DNA of 39,073 nt from Actinomadura kijaniata NBRC 14229 (GTDB taxonomy: Bacteria > Actinomycetota > Actinomycetes > Streptosporangiales > Streptosporangiaceae): assembly GCF_001552175.1 (NCBI RefSeq), contig NZ_BCQR01000116.1, positions 1 through 39,073 of the forward strand. Reading direction: 5' to 3'. Under the pieces are notes generated by a model, which ran no database searches, was not told the DNA's origin, and worked only from the letters and a program-made list of their open reading frames with translations. Shown in pieces: positions 27,879 through 37,900 of this stretch. The translations under genes and the position numbers were made by a program. The stretch's first letter is position 1, and the number at the start of each line of letters is the position of its first letter.

Positions 27879-29396
27879 TCAGCCGATGCTCTGCGCGAAC
27901 TCGAAGAACCCGTGCGGGTCGTAGGCGCGCTTCACCGAGACCAGGCGCGGATAGTTCTCGGCGTAGTAGGACCGCCGCCAGTCCGTCAGCGCGGGATCGA
28001 TGTAGTTCTGGTAGGTCTCGTGCGAGGAGTACCGGTCGGTGACGCCGAAGACACGGTCGACCCAGGCGCGCGCCGCCGCCCGTTCCTCCTCGCGGTCCAT
28101 CACGGGCGGCAGCGCCGCCGCCAGGTCCACCGAGAAGCGGGCGCTCCGGTGGACGTACGCGGTCGCGGTGCGCGGAACGTCGTTGGCGGCCCCGCCGAGC
28201 GCGAAGAAGTGCACCATCCTGATGTGCCCGGCGCGCCGGTCGGCGTCGAAGGCGGCGAGGATCTCCGCCAGCCCGGATTCGGGGACGTCCCGGTCGAACA
28301 GCCGCGAACGCTCGATGCTGAAGCCGCCCCGCGGCAGGGTGGCGTCCGGGTTCTGGCCGACCCGGTGGCACTGGGCGACGGTCTTCTCCGAGCACTTGAA
28401 CCAGGCCATCATGCCCGCGGTGAAGCCGAGGTCCTGCACGTCCCGGGCCTGCGGCGCGCGGCCGATCTCGGAGACGAGGGCGTCCAGGTGACCGGCGAGG
28501 TCCTCGGGGGAGCCGAGGAAGGTCCCGTCGGTCATCAGCAGCGGCGCCGCGCCGGGGGCGGCGTTGAAGAGCCCGAGCAGGCATCGGGCGCTCATCTCCC
28601 GGGGCGCGCTGGGCAGCCACCGCTGCCAGCCCGCCACGACGTCCTGCACGTGGTCGCCGGTCCAGGCCAGGGTGTAGTTGACCATCCGGGGGGCCACGCT
28701 GTTGCGCCGTTCGTACCGGGTGACGACGCCGAAGTTCCCGCCGCCACCGCCGCGCAGCGCCCAGAACAGGTCGGGCCGGACCTGTTCCGAGCAGGTCACC
28801 ACGCTGCCGTCGGCCAGCACGACCTGCAACGACCGCACCGAGTCGCTGCCGAGGCCGAGCGCCCGGGTCTGCCATCCGATGCCGCCGCCCTGCAGGTACC
28901 CGCCCATGGCCACCGTCGGGCAGATCCCGCCCGCGAGCGCCACCCCGGCGGCGCCGGTGGCGTTGACGACGTCCACCAGCTGGGCGCCCGGCCCCATCAC
29001 CGTGGTCTTCTCGCCGACCCGGACGCCGTTCAGCCTCGACACGTCGATGACCAGGCCCGTGGTCGTGGAGTAGCCGCCGTAGCTGTGCCCGCCGCTGCGG
29101 GCGACGGCCGGGACGTCGTTGTGCTGCGCGAACGACAGGCACGCCCGGACGTCGTCCACCGTGGCGCAGTAGGCGACCCCCGCCGGGCGGACGCCGTCGA
29201 AGGTCGTCCGGTGCAGTTGCCGGGCGAGGTCGTAGTCGGCGTCGGACGGCAGCACCAGGCGGCCGGACAGGCTCCGGCGGAGCCGTTCCCAGTCGGTCCG
29301 CGCCGCCAGGGCGCTCCCGCCGGTCCCGAGGACGCCGAGGCCGGCCGCGGTCAGCGCGGCCGCGCCGCCTTTCAACAGGGTTCTACGCGTGGGCAC
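27879..29396 (-). CDS. Tat-exported BBE-like FAD-linked oxidase with bicovalent flavin
   Basis: The protein has 505 residues. The GTG start at 29396 is chosen because AAGGAG (plus-strand ctcctt, 29405-29410) precedes it by 8 nt; an in-frame GTG at 29417 is poorer. The N-terminus has a twin-arginine signal, TRRTLLK, then a hydrophobic Ala/Gly/Leu stretch and an ALAA-type cleavage region near residue 31. Flavin attachment residues are His104 (SGGHSYGG) and Cys159 (GGICP), the bicovalent pattern of berberine bridge enzyme-type oxidases. The C-terminus has the usual YDPHGFF ending. Known bacterial relatives include AknOx, which oxidises a terminal deoxysugar, and GilR and Dbv29, which also act late. 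A late oxidation of the sugar chain or aglycone outside the cytoplasm is the best inference. It lies between the thioesterase and glycosyltransferase 3. Confidence 0.92.
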   Translation of the reverse strand: MPTRRTLLKGGAAALTAAGLGVLGTGGSALAARTDWERLRRSLSGRLVLPSDADYDLARQLHRTTFDGVRPAGVAYCATVDDVRACLSFAQHNDVPAVARSGGHSYGGYSTTTGLVIDVSRLNGVRVGEKTTVMGPGAQLVDVVNATGAAGVALAGGICPTVAMGGYLQGGGIGWQTRALGLGSDSVRSLQVVLADGSVVTCSEQVRPDLFWALRGGGGGNFGVVTRYERRNSVAPRMVNYTLAWTGDHVQDVVAGWQRWLPSAPREMSARCLLGLFNAAPGAAPLLMTDGTFLGSPEDLAGHLDALVSEIGRAPQARDVQDLGFTAGMMAWFKCSEKTVAQCHRVGQNPDATLPRGGFSIERSRLFDRDVPESGLAEILAAFDADRRAGHIRMVHFFALGGAANDVPRTATAYVHRSARFSVDLAAALPPVMDREEERAAARAWVDRVFGVTDRYSSHETYQNYIDPALTDWRRSYYAENYPRLVSVKRAYDPHGFFEFAQSIG

Positions 29397-29404
29397 GGGT
29401 CGGT

Positions 29405-29410
29405 CTCCTT
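29405..29410 (-). promoter_or_regulatory. Ribosome binding site that fixes the oxidase start
   Basis: AAGGAG on the minus strand lies 8 nt before GTG 29396. It sits inside the frame if the upstream GTG at 29417 were used, so it argues for the shorter protein, which places the twin-arginine pair at residues 4-5. Confidence 0.7.
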
Positions 29411-29462
29411 CACTCACCGCGTTCTCGATCTCCGCAGATCGTTGGCAGTATGGAAAGAGCCG

Positions 29463-29480
29463 CTAAACCCGTTCTTGGAC
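29463..29480 (-). promoter_or_regulatory. Candidate activator site B: two heptamers with 11-bp period
   Basis: On the minus strand, GTCCAAG (29480-29474) and GGTTTAG (29469-29463) are 4 bp apart. A -10-like CATACT lies 9 bp further on (29453-29448), close to the 8-bp spacing known for SARP promoters. The oxidase start is 67 nt downstream. Confidence 0.45.
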
Positions 29481-29507
29481 GCGGTGCCCGCGCGGCCTCC
29501 GCGGAGG

Positions 29508-30278
29508 TCAGCGGATCGGCGAGTCCACGCTCAGCTGCCCGGCGACCAGGTCCACGATGGCCCGGCGGTGGTCGGCCAGGAAGAAATGCCCGCCCGGGTA
29601 GACGTGCATCTCGAACCCGCCGGTCGTGTGCCGCTCCCAGGCGCGCACGTCGTCGAGCGCCACCCTGGTGTCCTCGGCGCCCGCCAGCGCCGTGACCGGG
29701 CAGCCCAGGCGCGCGTCCCCGGTGAGCCGGTAGGTCTCGGCCGCCTTGTAGTCGGCGCGGATCGCGGGCAGCGCCGAACGCATGATCTCCTCGTCGCCCA
29801 GGACGCGCGCGTCGGTGCCGTCCAGCCGGGCCAGCTCCGCCAGCAGCCGGTCGTCGTCGAACAGGTGGACCAGCTCGCCGGCCGGCCGGGAGGGCGCCCG
29901 GCGCCCGGAGGCGAACAGCCGCGCGACGGCGCCGTCCGCGGTGCCCTCGATCCGCCGCGCCACCTCGAACCCGAGCGTGGCCCCCATGCTGTGCCCGAAC
30001 AGCGCCACCGGCCGGTCCAGGTACGGCCCGAGCGCGGCGAAGACCGCGTCGGCCAGCCTCCCGAGATCGTCGACGCACGGTTCCAGGCGCCGGTCCTGGC
30101 GGCCCGGATACTGCACGGCCAGCACGTCCACGCTCGCACCGAGCGCGCGGGCGAACGGGTGGAAGTAGGACGCCGAGCCGCCCGCGTGCGGAAGGCACAC
30201 CAGCCGGACCGGCGCCCCCTCGGCGTCCGGGACGAACCGCCTGAACCAGAGGCCGCCCGGTTCCGTGGACACCGCCAT
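29508..30278 (-). CDS. Type II thioesterase
   Basis: The protein has 256 residues, normal for stand-alone editing thioesterases of PKS and NRPS clusters. The nucleophile elbow is GHSMG with Ser97. The N-terminal LVCLPHAGGSAS loop and the QYPGRQDR segment are family signatures. The catalytic His is in the GGHFFLADH segment near residue 232. The start at 30278 has a strong GGAAAGAGGAG site upstream. Type II thioesterases remove aberrant acyl groups from carrier proteins, here most likely from the PKS ACPs. It cannot replace the missing chain-release TE, because release is expected from the tetronate KAS III. It lies 41 nt after the 2,3-dehydratase gene in the same direction and is probably co-transcribed with it. 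Confidence 0.96.
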   Translation of the reverse strand: MAVSTEPGGLWFRRFVPDAEGAPVRLVCLPHAGGSASYFHPFARALGASVDVLAVQYPGRQDRRLEPCVDDLGRLADAVFAALGPYLDRPVALFGHSMGATLGFEVARRIEGTADGAVARLFASGRRAPSRPAGELVHLFDDDRLLAELARLDGTDARVLGDEEIMRSALPAIRADYKAAETYRLTGDARLGCPVTALAGAEDTRVALDDVRAWERHTTGGFEMHVYPGGHFFLADHRRAIVDLVAGQLSVDSPIR

Positions 30279-30319
30279 CGATTCTCCTCTTTCCGTTTTT
30301 CCGGACAACGGTCCCGCGC

Positions 30320-31759
30320 TCACCAGAGAGAACTCAGGCAGGCGAGAAGACTGCGCGTCTGAACGTTGAGATAATTGGTGTGCCGTTGCAGCGACAGGAT
30401 TTGCCGGACGGTCATCCAGCGGAAATCCGGATGCGGTTCCACCGCCTCCGCGTCGTCGCACTCGACCACCATGTAGCGGCATTCGGCGTGGTGGAACCGG
30501 CCGCCCTCCTCCGACAGGACCACGTCGTAGCGGACGTCGCCGGTCGCGCCGAGCACGCGGTCGAGGAAGCGCGGGCGCCTCTCGGGCGGCGCGTCGGCGT
30601 AGTTGGCCGGATCGCACTGGAGGGTGGGGCCGAGCTCGACGACGTCCAGGAACCCCGGCTCGACCGAGGCCCGCATCAGCACCTGGAGCACGCCGTCGAC
30701 CCGCCTGGTCAGGAAGGCGACCACCCCGGTGCCGCAGGGGGCCAGCAGCGGCTGGGACCACGCCTTGACCTCGCGGTGGCCGCTCTCCACCGAGACGCCG
30801 ATGACCCGGAAGTACCGGCCGTCCCGGTGCGCGATGTCGTCCCGCGACACCCGCCAGTCCTCCAGCGCCGACAGCGGGACCCGCTCGACGCTCTGCCCGG
30901 TCTCGGTCCGCACGTCGTTGAGCCAGCTCAGGATCTCGACGTCGGTGTGCGGGCCGTCCGCCTCCCCCGCCTGGACCGACCGCCGCAGGTCGGCCGCGAA
31001 CCCCGGGCCGGACGGCTCGTCCGGCCAGCCGGACGCCGCGACCGGCAGGCAGGCCAGCACCGTCCGGGAGTCCATGTTGATCAGGTTCGGCACGGTCAGC
31101 AGCCGCCGGATCTGCCCGAGGGTCAGCCAGCAGAAGCTGTCCAGGACCGGCACCGGGCCGGTCGTCTCGACGACCATGTTGCGGTTGCGCTTGCCCAGGA
31201 ACCAGGTGCCCTGCTCGGACTGGAGCACATCGGTGATCACCCGGCCCCGGCCCGGCCGCAGGAAGTGCTCCAGGTACGGGGTGGCGGCGCCGCCGTGCAC
31301 CTTGGTGTAGTTGCTCTTGGTGGCCTGCACCGTCGGGGAGAGCTGCAACCGCCGCCGGTTGCCCGGCTCGATCTTGGCCTGCATCAGGAAGTGCAGGACG
31401 CCGTCGAACTCCTTCGCCAGCAGGCCGAGGATGCCGACCTCGGGCTGGTCGATGAGCGGCTGCCCCCAGGAACGCGGATCCCGCCCGGTCCGGGTCACCC
31501 GCACCCCGTCGACGCTGAAGAACCTCCCGCTCTCGTGCACCAGCGAGCCGTCGCCCTCGGTGAAGCGCCAGCCGCGCAGCTCGGTGAGCGGCACCCGCTC
31601 GACCAGCATCCGGTTGGTCCGCTCGCACTCGGCGAGCCAGGCGGCGAACCGTTCGTCGGTGGTCGCCACGCCCTCGGTCGCCAGGGCCGACCGCAGGACG
31701 CGGGCCCCGTCCGGAAGGGTCTGCGGCCGAGGCCCGGACCGGCCGAGGATGGCGCTCAT
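30320..31759 (-). CDS. NDP-hexose 2,3-dehydratase
   Basis: The protein has 479 residues. It is made of two similar halves of about 220 residues. The halves share RVPL-x-x-L-x-x-W, SGRFF/DGRYF, SWGQPL/AWSQPL, DGVL-x-x-LM and EPG segments, which is the hallmark of the EvaA/TylX3/SpnO family (now seen as a duplicated Nudix-related fold). The enzyme removes the C2 hydroxyl of NDP-4-keto-6-deoxyglucose, the committed step to 2,6-dideoxysugars; a separate 3-ketoreductase is normally needed, and none is seen here. The start at 31759 is supported by AAGGGGTGAG just upstream. It is the first gene of the minus-strand group and is divergent from a PKS gene across 213 nt that hold an AT-rich block and two candidate operator elements. 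The sugars of the final product are therefore probably 2-deoxy. Confidence 0.96.
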   Translation of the reverse strand: MSAILGRSGPRPQTLPDGARVLRSALATEGVATTDERFAAWLAECERTNRMLVERVPLTELRGWRFTEGDGSLVHESGRFFSVDGVRVTRTGRDPRSWGQPLIDQPEVGILGLLAKEFDGVLHFLMQAKIEPGNRRRLQLSPTVQATKSNYTKVHGGAATPYLEHFLRPGRGRVITDVLQSEQGTWFLGKRNRNMVVETTGPVPVLDSFCWLTLGQIRRLLTVPNLINMDSRTVLACLPVAASGWPDEPSGPGFAADLRRSVQAGEADGPHTDVEILSWLNDVRTETGQSVERVPLSALEDWRVSRDDIAHRDGRYFRVIGVSVESGHREVKAWSQPLLAPCGTGVVAFLTRRVDGVLQVLMRASVEPGFLDVVELGPTLQCDPANYADAPPERRPRFLDRVLGATGDVRYDVVLSEEGGRFHHAECRYMVVECDDAEAVEPHPDFRWMTVRQILSLQRHTNYLNVQTRSLLACLSSLW

Positions 31760-31826
31760 GACTCACCCCTTGCGTGCGCGGATCACTGATTCCAGCCGGG
31801 CACATCCTGTCGCCGCGATTTAAAAT

Positions 31827-31841
31827 GCGGCTAAAAGCCGC
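31827..31841. promoter_or_regulatory. Inverted repeat in the divergent promoter region
   Basis: gcggctaaaagccgc is a perfect 6-bp inverted repeat around AAA. It lies between the 2,3-dehydratase (minus) and the PKS gene (plus). On the minus strand it contains CTTTTAG, followed after about 7 bp by the AT-rich TTAAAT (31824-31819). It could be a dimeric regulator site or part of the 2,3-dehydratase promoter. Confidence 0.45.
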
Positions 31842-31854
31842 AGCCCGCGTCGGG

Positions 31855-31883
31855 GTTTTAGAACCGGCCAAGTCCGCCGTTAG
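31855..31883 (+). promoter_or_regulatory. Candidate activator site C: three heptamers with 11-bp period
   Basis: GTTTTAG (31855), GGCCAAG (31866) and CCGTTAG (31877) are each 4 bp apart and lie 90 nt before the PKS start at 31973. The first two plus spacer closely resemble site B with the order of the heptamers swapped. No clear -10 box was found. Confidence 0.4.
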
Positions 31884-31972
31884 CGCCGGGTGCGACCCTT
31901 TCCGTTTGTGTCCCGTGCCCTGGGCACGGGCGTCCGGAATTCGCATTGAGGCACGCACAGTGGGGAGGCCCG

Positions 31973-34900
31973 ATGACCCCCGGCCCCGCCGAGCTCGAAC
32001 CGACGGCCAACGAGGAGCGGCTGCGCGACTATCTGAAGCGGACGACGGCCAGCCTCCGGCAGGTCCGCCGGCGTCTCCAGGAGGCCGAGGACCGGGAGCA
32101 CGAGCCGATCGCCGTGGTGTCGATGGCCTGCCGGTTCCCCGGCGGGGTCGCCTCGCCGGAGGACCTGTGGGACCTGCTGGTGGCCGAGAAGGACACCGTC
32201 GGGGACGTCCCCGCCGAACGCGGCTGGAACATCGACGACATCTACGACCCCGACCCCGACGCGGTGGGCAGGACCTACACCCGCGAGGGCTCCTTCCTCG
32301 CCGACGCCGACCGGTTCGACGCCGGGTTCTTCGGGATCAGCCCGCGCGAGGCGCTGTCGATGGACCCCCAGCAGCGGCAGATCCTCGAGGTCGCGTGGGA
32401 GGCGTTCGAACGGGCGGGACTGCCGCCCTCGACCCTGCGCGGCACCCGCACCGGGGTGTTCGTCGGCAGCGTCGGCCAGACCTACAACATGAGCCTGCTG
32501 CCCACGCGGGAACAGGTCGAGGGCTACATCCTGACCGGCACCCAGGCCAGCATCATGTCCGGCCGCATCGCCTACTCCTACGGGCTGGAGGGCCCGACGA
32601 TCACGGTGGACACCGCCTGCTCCTCGTCGATGGTGGCGATCCACCTGGCGGCCAGGGCGCTGCGTAACCGCGAGTGCGAACGGGCGCTGGCGGGCGGCGT
32701 CACCATCATGGCCACCTCCGCGTGGTTCACCGAGTTCAGCCGGCAGCGGGGACTGGCGCCCGACGGGCGGAGCAAGCCGTTCGCGGCGGCCGCGGACGGC
32801 ATCGGCTGGGGCGAGGGCGTCGGGCTGCTGCTGCTGCGGCGGCTGTCGGACGCGCAGCGCGACGGCGACCGGATCCTGGCCGTGCTGCGCGGGTCGGCGG
32901 TCAACTCCGACGGCACCAGCAACGGCCTGACCGCGCCCAACGGCCCCTCCCAGCAGCGGGTCATCGAGCAGGCGCTGGCCGACGCCCGGCTGACCGCCGA
33001 CGACGTCGACGCGGTGGAGGCGCACGGCACCGGCACCACCCTCGGCGACCCGATCGAGGCGCACGCGCTGCTGGCCACCTACGGGCGGGACCGGCCCGCG
33101 GACCGGCCGCTGTGGCTCGGCTCGGTGAAGTCCAACCTCAACCATCCGCAGGGCGCCGCCGGGGTGGCGGGCGTCATCAAGATGGTGCTGGCCCTCCGCC
33201 ACGGCCTGCTCCCCAGAACGCTGCACGTCGACGAGCCGACCCCGCACGTCAACTGGGACCTGGGGAACGTGCGCCTGCTCACCTCCGCGCGGCCCTGGCC
33301 CGAGACCGGGCGGCCGCGCCGCGCGGCCGTGTCGTCGTTCGGCGTCGGCGGCACCAACGCGCACGTCGTCCTGGAGGCCGCGCCGCCGCGCCCGGAGACG
33401 CCGCCGCGCCCGGCGGACCCCGCGCCGCCGGTGGTCTCGGCGGGCCCGCCGCCGTGGCTGGTCTCCGCCCGGACCGAGCCGGCCCTGCGCGGCCAGGCGC
33501 GGCGGCTGCTGGACTTCGCCGCGGCGCACCCCGACGTCGAGCCCGCCGACATCGCCCACGCGCTGGTCCACGAACGCGACCACCACGAGCACCGCGCGGC
33601 CGTCGTCGCCGACACGCGCGAGGACCTCCTGGCGGGCCTGCGCGCGCTGGCGGAGGGCGAGGCGGCGGCGAACGTCGTCCGGGGACGGGGTTCCTCGGCC
33701 CGGACCGTGTTCGTGTTCCCGGGCCAGGGCTCCCAGTGGGAACGGATGGCCGTCGACCTGCTGGAGACCTCCGCCGTCTTCCGCGACCACCTGCACGCCT
33801 GCGCCGACGCGCTCGCGCCGCACACCGGCTGGTCGCTGGTCGACGTGCTGCGCGGCGCGCCGGACGCCCCGTCGCTGGACCGGGTGGACGTGGTGCAGCC
33901 CGCGCTGTTCGCGATGATGGTGTCCCTGGCCCGGGTGTGGCAGGCCGCCGGGATCCGGCCGGACGCGGTGGTCGGCCACTCCCAGGGGGAGATCGCGGCC
34001 GCGCACGTCGCCGGGGCGCTCACGCTCGACGACGCCGCCCGGATCGTCGCCCTGCGCAGCCGGGCCCTGCTCGACCTGGCCGGCAGCGGCGGCATGGCCT
34101 CGGTGCCGCTGCCCCCGGCCGAGGTCGAGGCGCTGCTGGACCGCCCGGACCGGCGGAACCTCGGCGTCGCCGCCGTCAACTCCCCCGGCTCCACCGTCGT
34201 CGCGGGCGCGGCCGGGGAGCTGCGCGAGCTCGTCGACTCCTGCCAGGCGGACGGCGTTCCGGCCCGGCTGATCCCGGTCGACTACGCCTCGCACACCCCG
34301 CACGTGGAGCCCGTCCGGGACCGGATCGCGCGGGACCTCGCCGGGATCGTCCCGCGCCCGGCCGACGTCCCGTTCTACTCGACCGTCACCGCCGGGCCGA
34401 TCGACACCGGCGGCCTCGACGGCGACTACTGGTACACCAACCTGCGCCACCGGGTCAGGTTCGAGGAGACCACCCGCGCCCTGCTCGCCGATGGCCACAC
34501 CCTGTTCATCGAGGTGAGCCCGCATCCGGTCCTCACCGTCCCGATCCAGGAGACCGTCGAGGACGACGGCGGCGCGGCGGTGGCGGTCGGCACGCTCCGC
34601 CGCGACCGGGGCGACCGGACCCGGCTGCTCACCGCCCTGGCCGAGGCGCACGTCAACGGCGCGTCACCGGACTGGTCGCGGACCGTGCCGGACCGCGAGG
34701 CGGTCCCCGTCGACCTGCCGACCTACGCGTTCGCCGGGGAACGGTACTGGCCCGACACCACGGAGCGGGCCGGGGACGTCCGGTCGGCCGGGCTGGGCCC
34801 GGCCGACCACCCGCTGCTGGCCGCCGAGACGATGCTCGCCGACGGCACCGGCCACCTGTTCTCCGGGCGGCTCTCCCTGGGCACCCACGGCTGGCTCGCC

Positions 34901-37900
34901 GACCACACCGTGCACGGCTCGGTGATCGTCCCGGCCACCGCCTTCGCCGAGCTGGCCCTGCACGCCGCGCACCGCGCCGGCTGCGCCCGGCTGGAGGAGC
35001 TGACGCTGCGGACGCCGCTGACCCTGCCGGACGGGGACGCGGTGCGGATCCAGGTGATCGTCGGCGTGCCGGGGCCGGACGGTGAGCGCCCCGTCGGCAT
35101 CCACTCCCGGCCGGAGGACGCCGACGAGGCCCCGTGGGTGACGCACGCGACCGGCGTCCTGAGCCCGCGCGCCCCGGCCCCGCCGGAGCCCGGCGGGGCC
35201 TGGCCGCCCGAGGGGGCGACGCGGCTGGACACGGCCGAGGTCTACCCGCGGCTCGGCGGCATCGGACTGGACTACGGGCCCGCCTTCCGGGGGCTGCGCG
35301 CCGCCTGGCGGCACGGCGACGACCTCTACGCCGAGGTCGAGCTGCCCGACGACGTCGACACCGGGGGCTTCGCGCTGCACCCGGCGCTGTTCGACGCCGC
35401 GCTGCACGTGACCGCGCTGGCCGGGGACGGCCACGACGGCCGGACCCGGCTGCCGTTCGCCTGGAGCGGCGTGTCCGTGCACGCCGTCGGCGCCACCGCC
35501 GTCCGGGTACGGCTCGCCCTGACCGGGCCGGACACCGTCGGCCTGACGCTGTTCGACACGGGCGGCGCCCCGGTGGCGACGGTCGACGCGCTCACCGTCC
35601 GCCCGCTCACCGCCCGGCAGGCCGGCCGGGCCTCCGCGGTCCGGCGCGACACGCTCTACCGTCTCTCCTGGCGGCCGGTCACCGCCGACGGCCCGGCCGG
35701 GGAGCCGGGAGACTGGGCCGTTCTCGGGGCCGCCCCCGAAGGGCTCGGGGACGGCGTCCGGCGCGTCACCGACCTGGAGTCACTGCCCGCCGAGGTCCCG
35801 GCCACGGTCGTGACCTTCGTCGGCTCCGGCGACACCGGCGGGACCCCGGTCGAGGACGCCCACGCGACGACGCACCGCGTGCACGGGCTCGTCCGGCGCT
35901 GGCTCGCCGACGAACGGTTCGAGAACAGCAGGCTCGTCGTGGTGACCGAACGGGCCGTCGCCGTCCGCGCCGGGGAACACGTCACCGGGCTGGCCGCCGC
36001 ACCGGCGTGGGGGTTCCTGCGGGTCGCCCAGTCGGAGCACCCGGACCGGTTCGGCCTCGTGGACCTCGACGGCCGCGACGGCTCCCTCCGGCGGCTGCGG
36101 GAGGCCCTCGCCACCGACGAGCCGCAGCTCGCGCTGCGGGACGGCGAGATGTTCGCGGCGCGGCTGGTCCACGCCGACACCGAGACGCCGCTGGCACCGC
36201 CGGACACCCCGGCGTGGCGGCTGGCGAGCACCGGTCCGGGCAGCATCGAGAACCTCGTCCTGGAGCCCTGCGCCGCCCACGACCGGCCGCTGGAGGGCGG
36301 CGAGGTCCGGGTCGCGGTACGCGCCGGCGGGGCCAACTTCCGCGACGTGCTCCTCGCGCTCGGCCTGTACCCCGGCGAGGCCCACATCGGCAGCGAGGCC
36401 GCCGGGGTCGTCGTCGAGACCGGGGCGGACGTCACCGACCTCGCGCCCGGCGACGCCGTCATGGGCCTGTTCCCCGAGGGGGCCGTCGGGCCGGTCGCGG
36501 TGGCCGACCGGCGGGCGCTGACCCGGGTGCCGCCCGGCTGGACGTTCGTCCAGGCGGCCGCCGCGCCGGTCGCGTTCCTCACCGCCTACTACGCCCTGCG
36601 CGACCTGGGCGGGCTCCGGGCGGGCCAGCGGCTGCTGGTGCACGCCGCGACCGGCGGCGTCGGCATGGCCGCCGTCCAGCTCGCGCGGCACTGGGGCGCG
36701 GAGGTCTACGCCACCGCCAGCACCCCCAAGTGGGGGACGCTGCGCGCGATGGGCTTCGACGACGACCACATCGCGGACTCGCGGACCCTCGCGTTCGAGG
36801 ACGAGTTCCGCGCCGCCACCGGCGGCGAGGGGATGGACGTGGTCCTGGACTCCCTCGCCGGTGAGTTCGTGGACGCGTCGCTGCGGCTGCTGCCCCGGGG
36901 CGGGCGCTTCCTGGAGATGGGCAAGACCGACGTCCGCGACGCCGACGAGGTCGCGCGGCGGCATCCCGGCGTCGCCTACCGCGCGTTCGAGACGGTCGAG
37001 GCCGGACCCGACCACGTCGGGCGGATGCTGGCGGAACTGGACGCGCTGTTCGCCGAGGGCGCGCTGCGCCCCCTGCCCGTGACGGCCTTCGACGTCCGGC
37101 ACGCGCCCCAGGCGTTCCGGCTCATGAGCCAGGCCCGCCACACCGGCAAGCTCGTCCTCACCCTCCCCCGGCCGCTCGCGGCCGACGGCACGGTGCTGGT
37201 CACCGGCGGCACCGGCACGCTCGGCGCGGCCGTCGCCCGGCACCTGGTCGTCGAGCACGGCGTCGGGCACCTGCTGCTGGCCAGCCGGAGCGGACCGGAC
37301 GCCGCCGGGGCGGCCGAACTCCGGGCCGAGCTGGCCGGGCTCGGCGCCACGGTCACCGTCCGGGCGTGCGACACCTCCGACCGCGACGACCTGCGCCGGC
37401 TGCTCGACGCGATCCCGCCGGAACACCCCCTCACCGCCGTCGTCCATTCGGCGGGCGTGACCGACGACGCCGCCGTCGGCGTGCTGGAGGCCGAGCAGCT
37501 CGACCCCGTGCTGCGGCCCAAGATCGACGCGGCATGGCACCTCCACGAGCTGACCCAGGACCACGACCTCAGCGCGTTCGTGCTGTTCTCCTCCCTCGCC
37601 GGGACCCTCGGCAACCCCGGGCAGGCCAACTACGCGGCGGGCAACACCTTCCTGGACGCGCTGGCCGCGCACCGCCGCGCCCGGGGTCTTCCGGCGGTCT
37701 CGCTCGCCTGGGGACTCTGGCGGCGGGCCAGCGGCATCACCGCCGAGCTGTTCGAGGAGAAACGCCACGCCGTCGCGCACGACGTGCTCACCACCCTGTC
37801 CGACGCCGAGGCGCTCGCGCTCTTCGACATCGGCCTCGACGACGGGCGGCCCGACCTCGTGCCCGCCGGGCTCGACCTCGCCGCGATCCGCGCGGCGGCC

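Noticed and set aside
27912..30362. Plus-strand frame of 816 codons opposite the oxidase and thioesterase
   Set aside because: It crosses two minus-strand genes with clear catalytic motifs and shows none itself.
30320..31759. Two fused genes, because the protein has two similar halves
   Set aside because: The internal duplication is the normal architecture of NDP-hexose 2,3-dehydratases.
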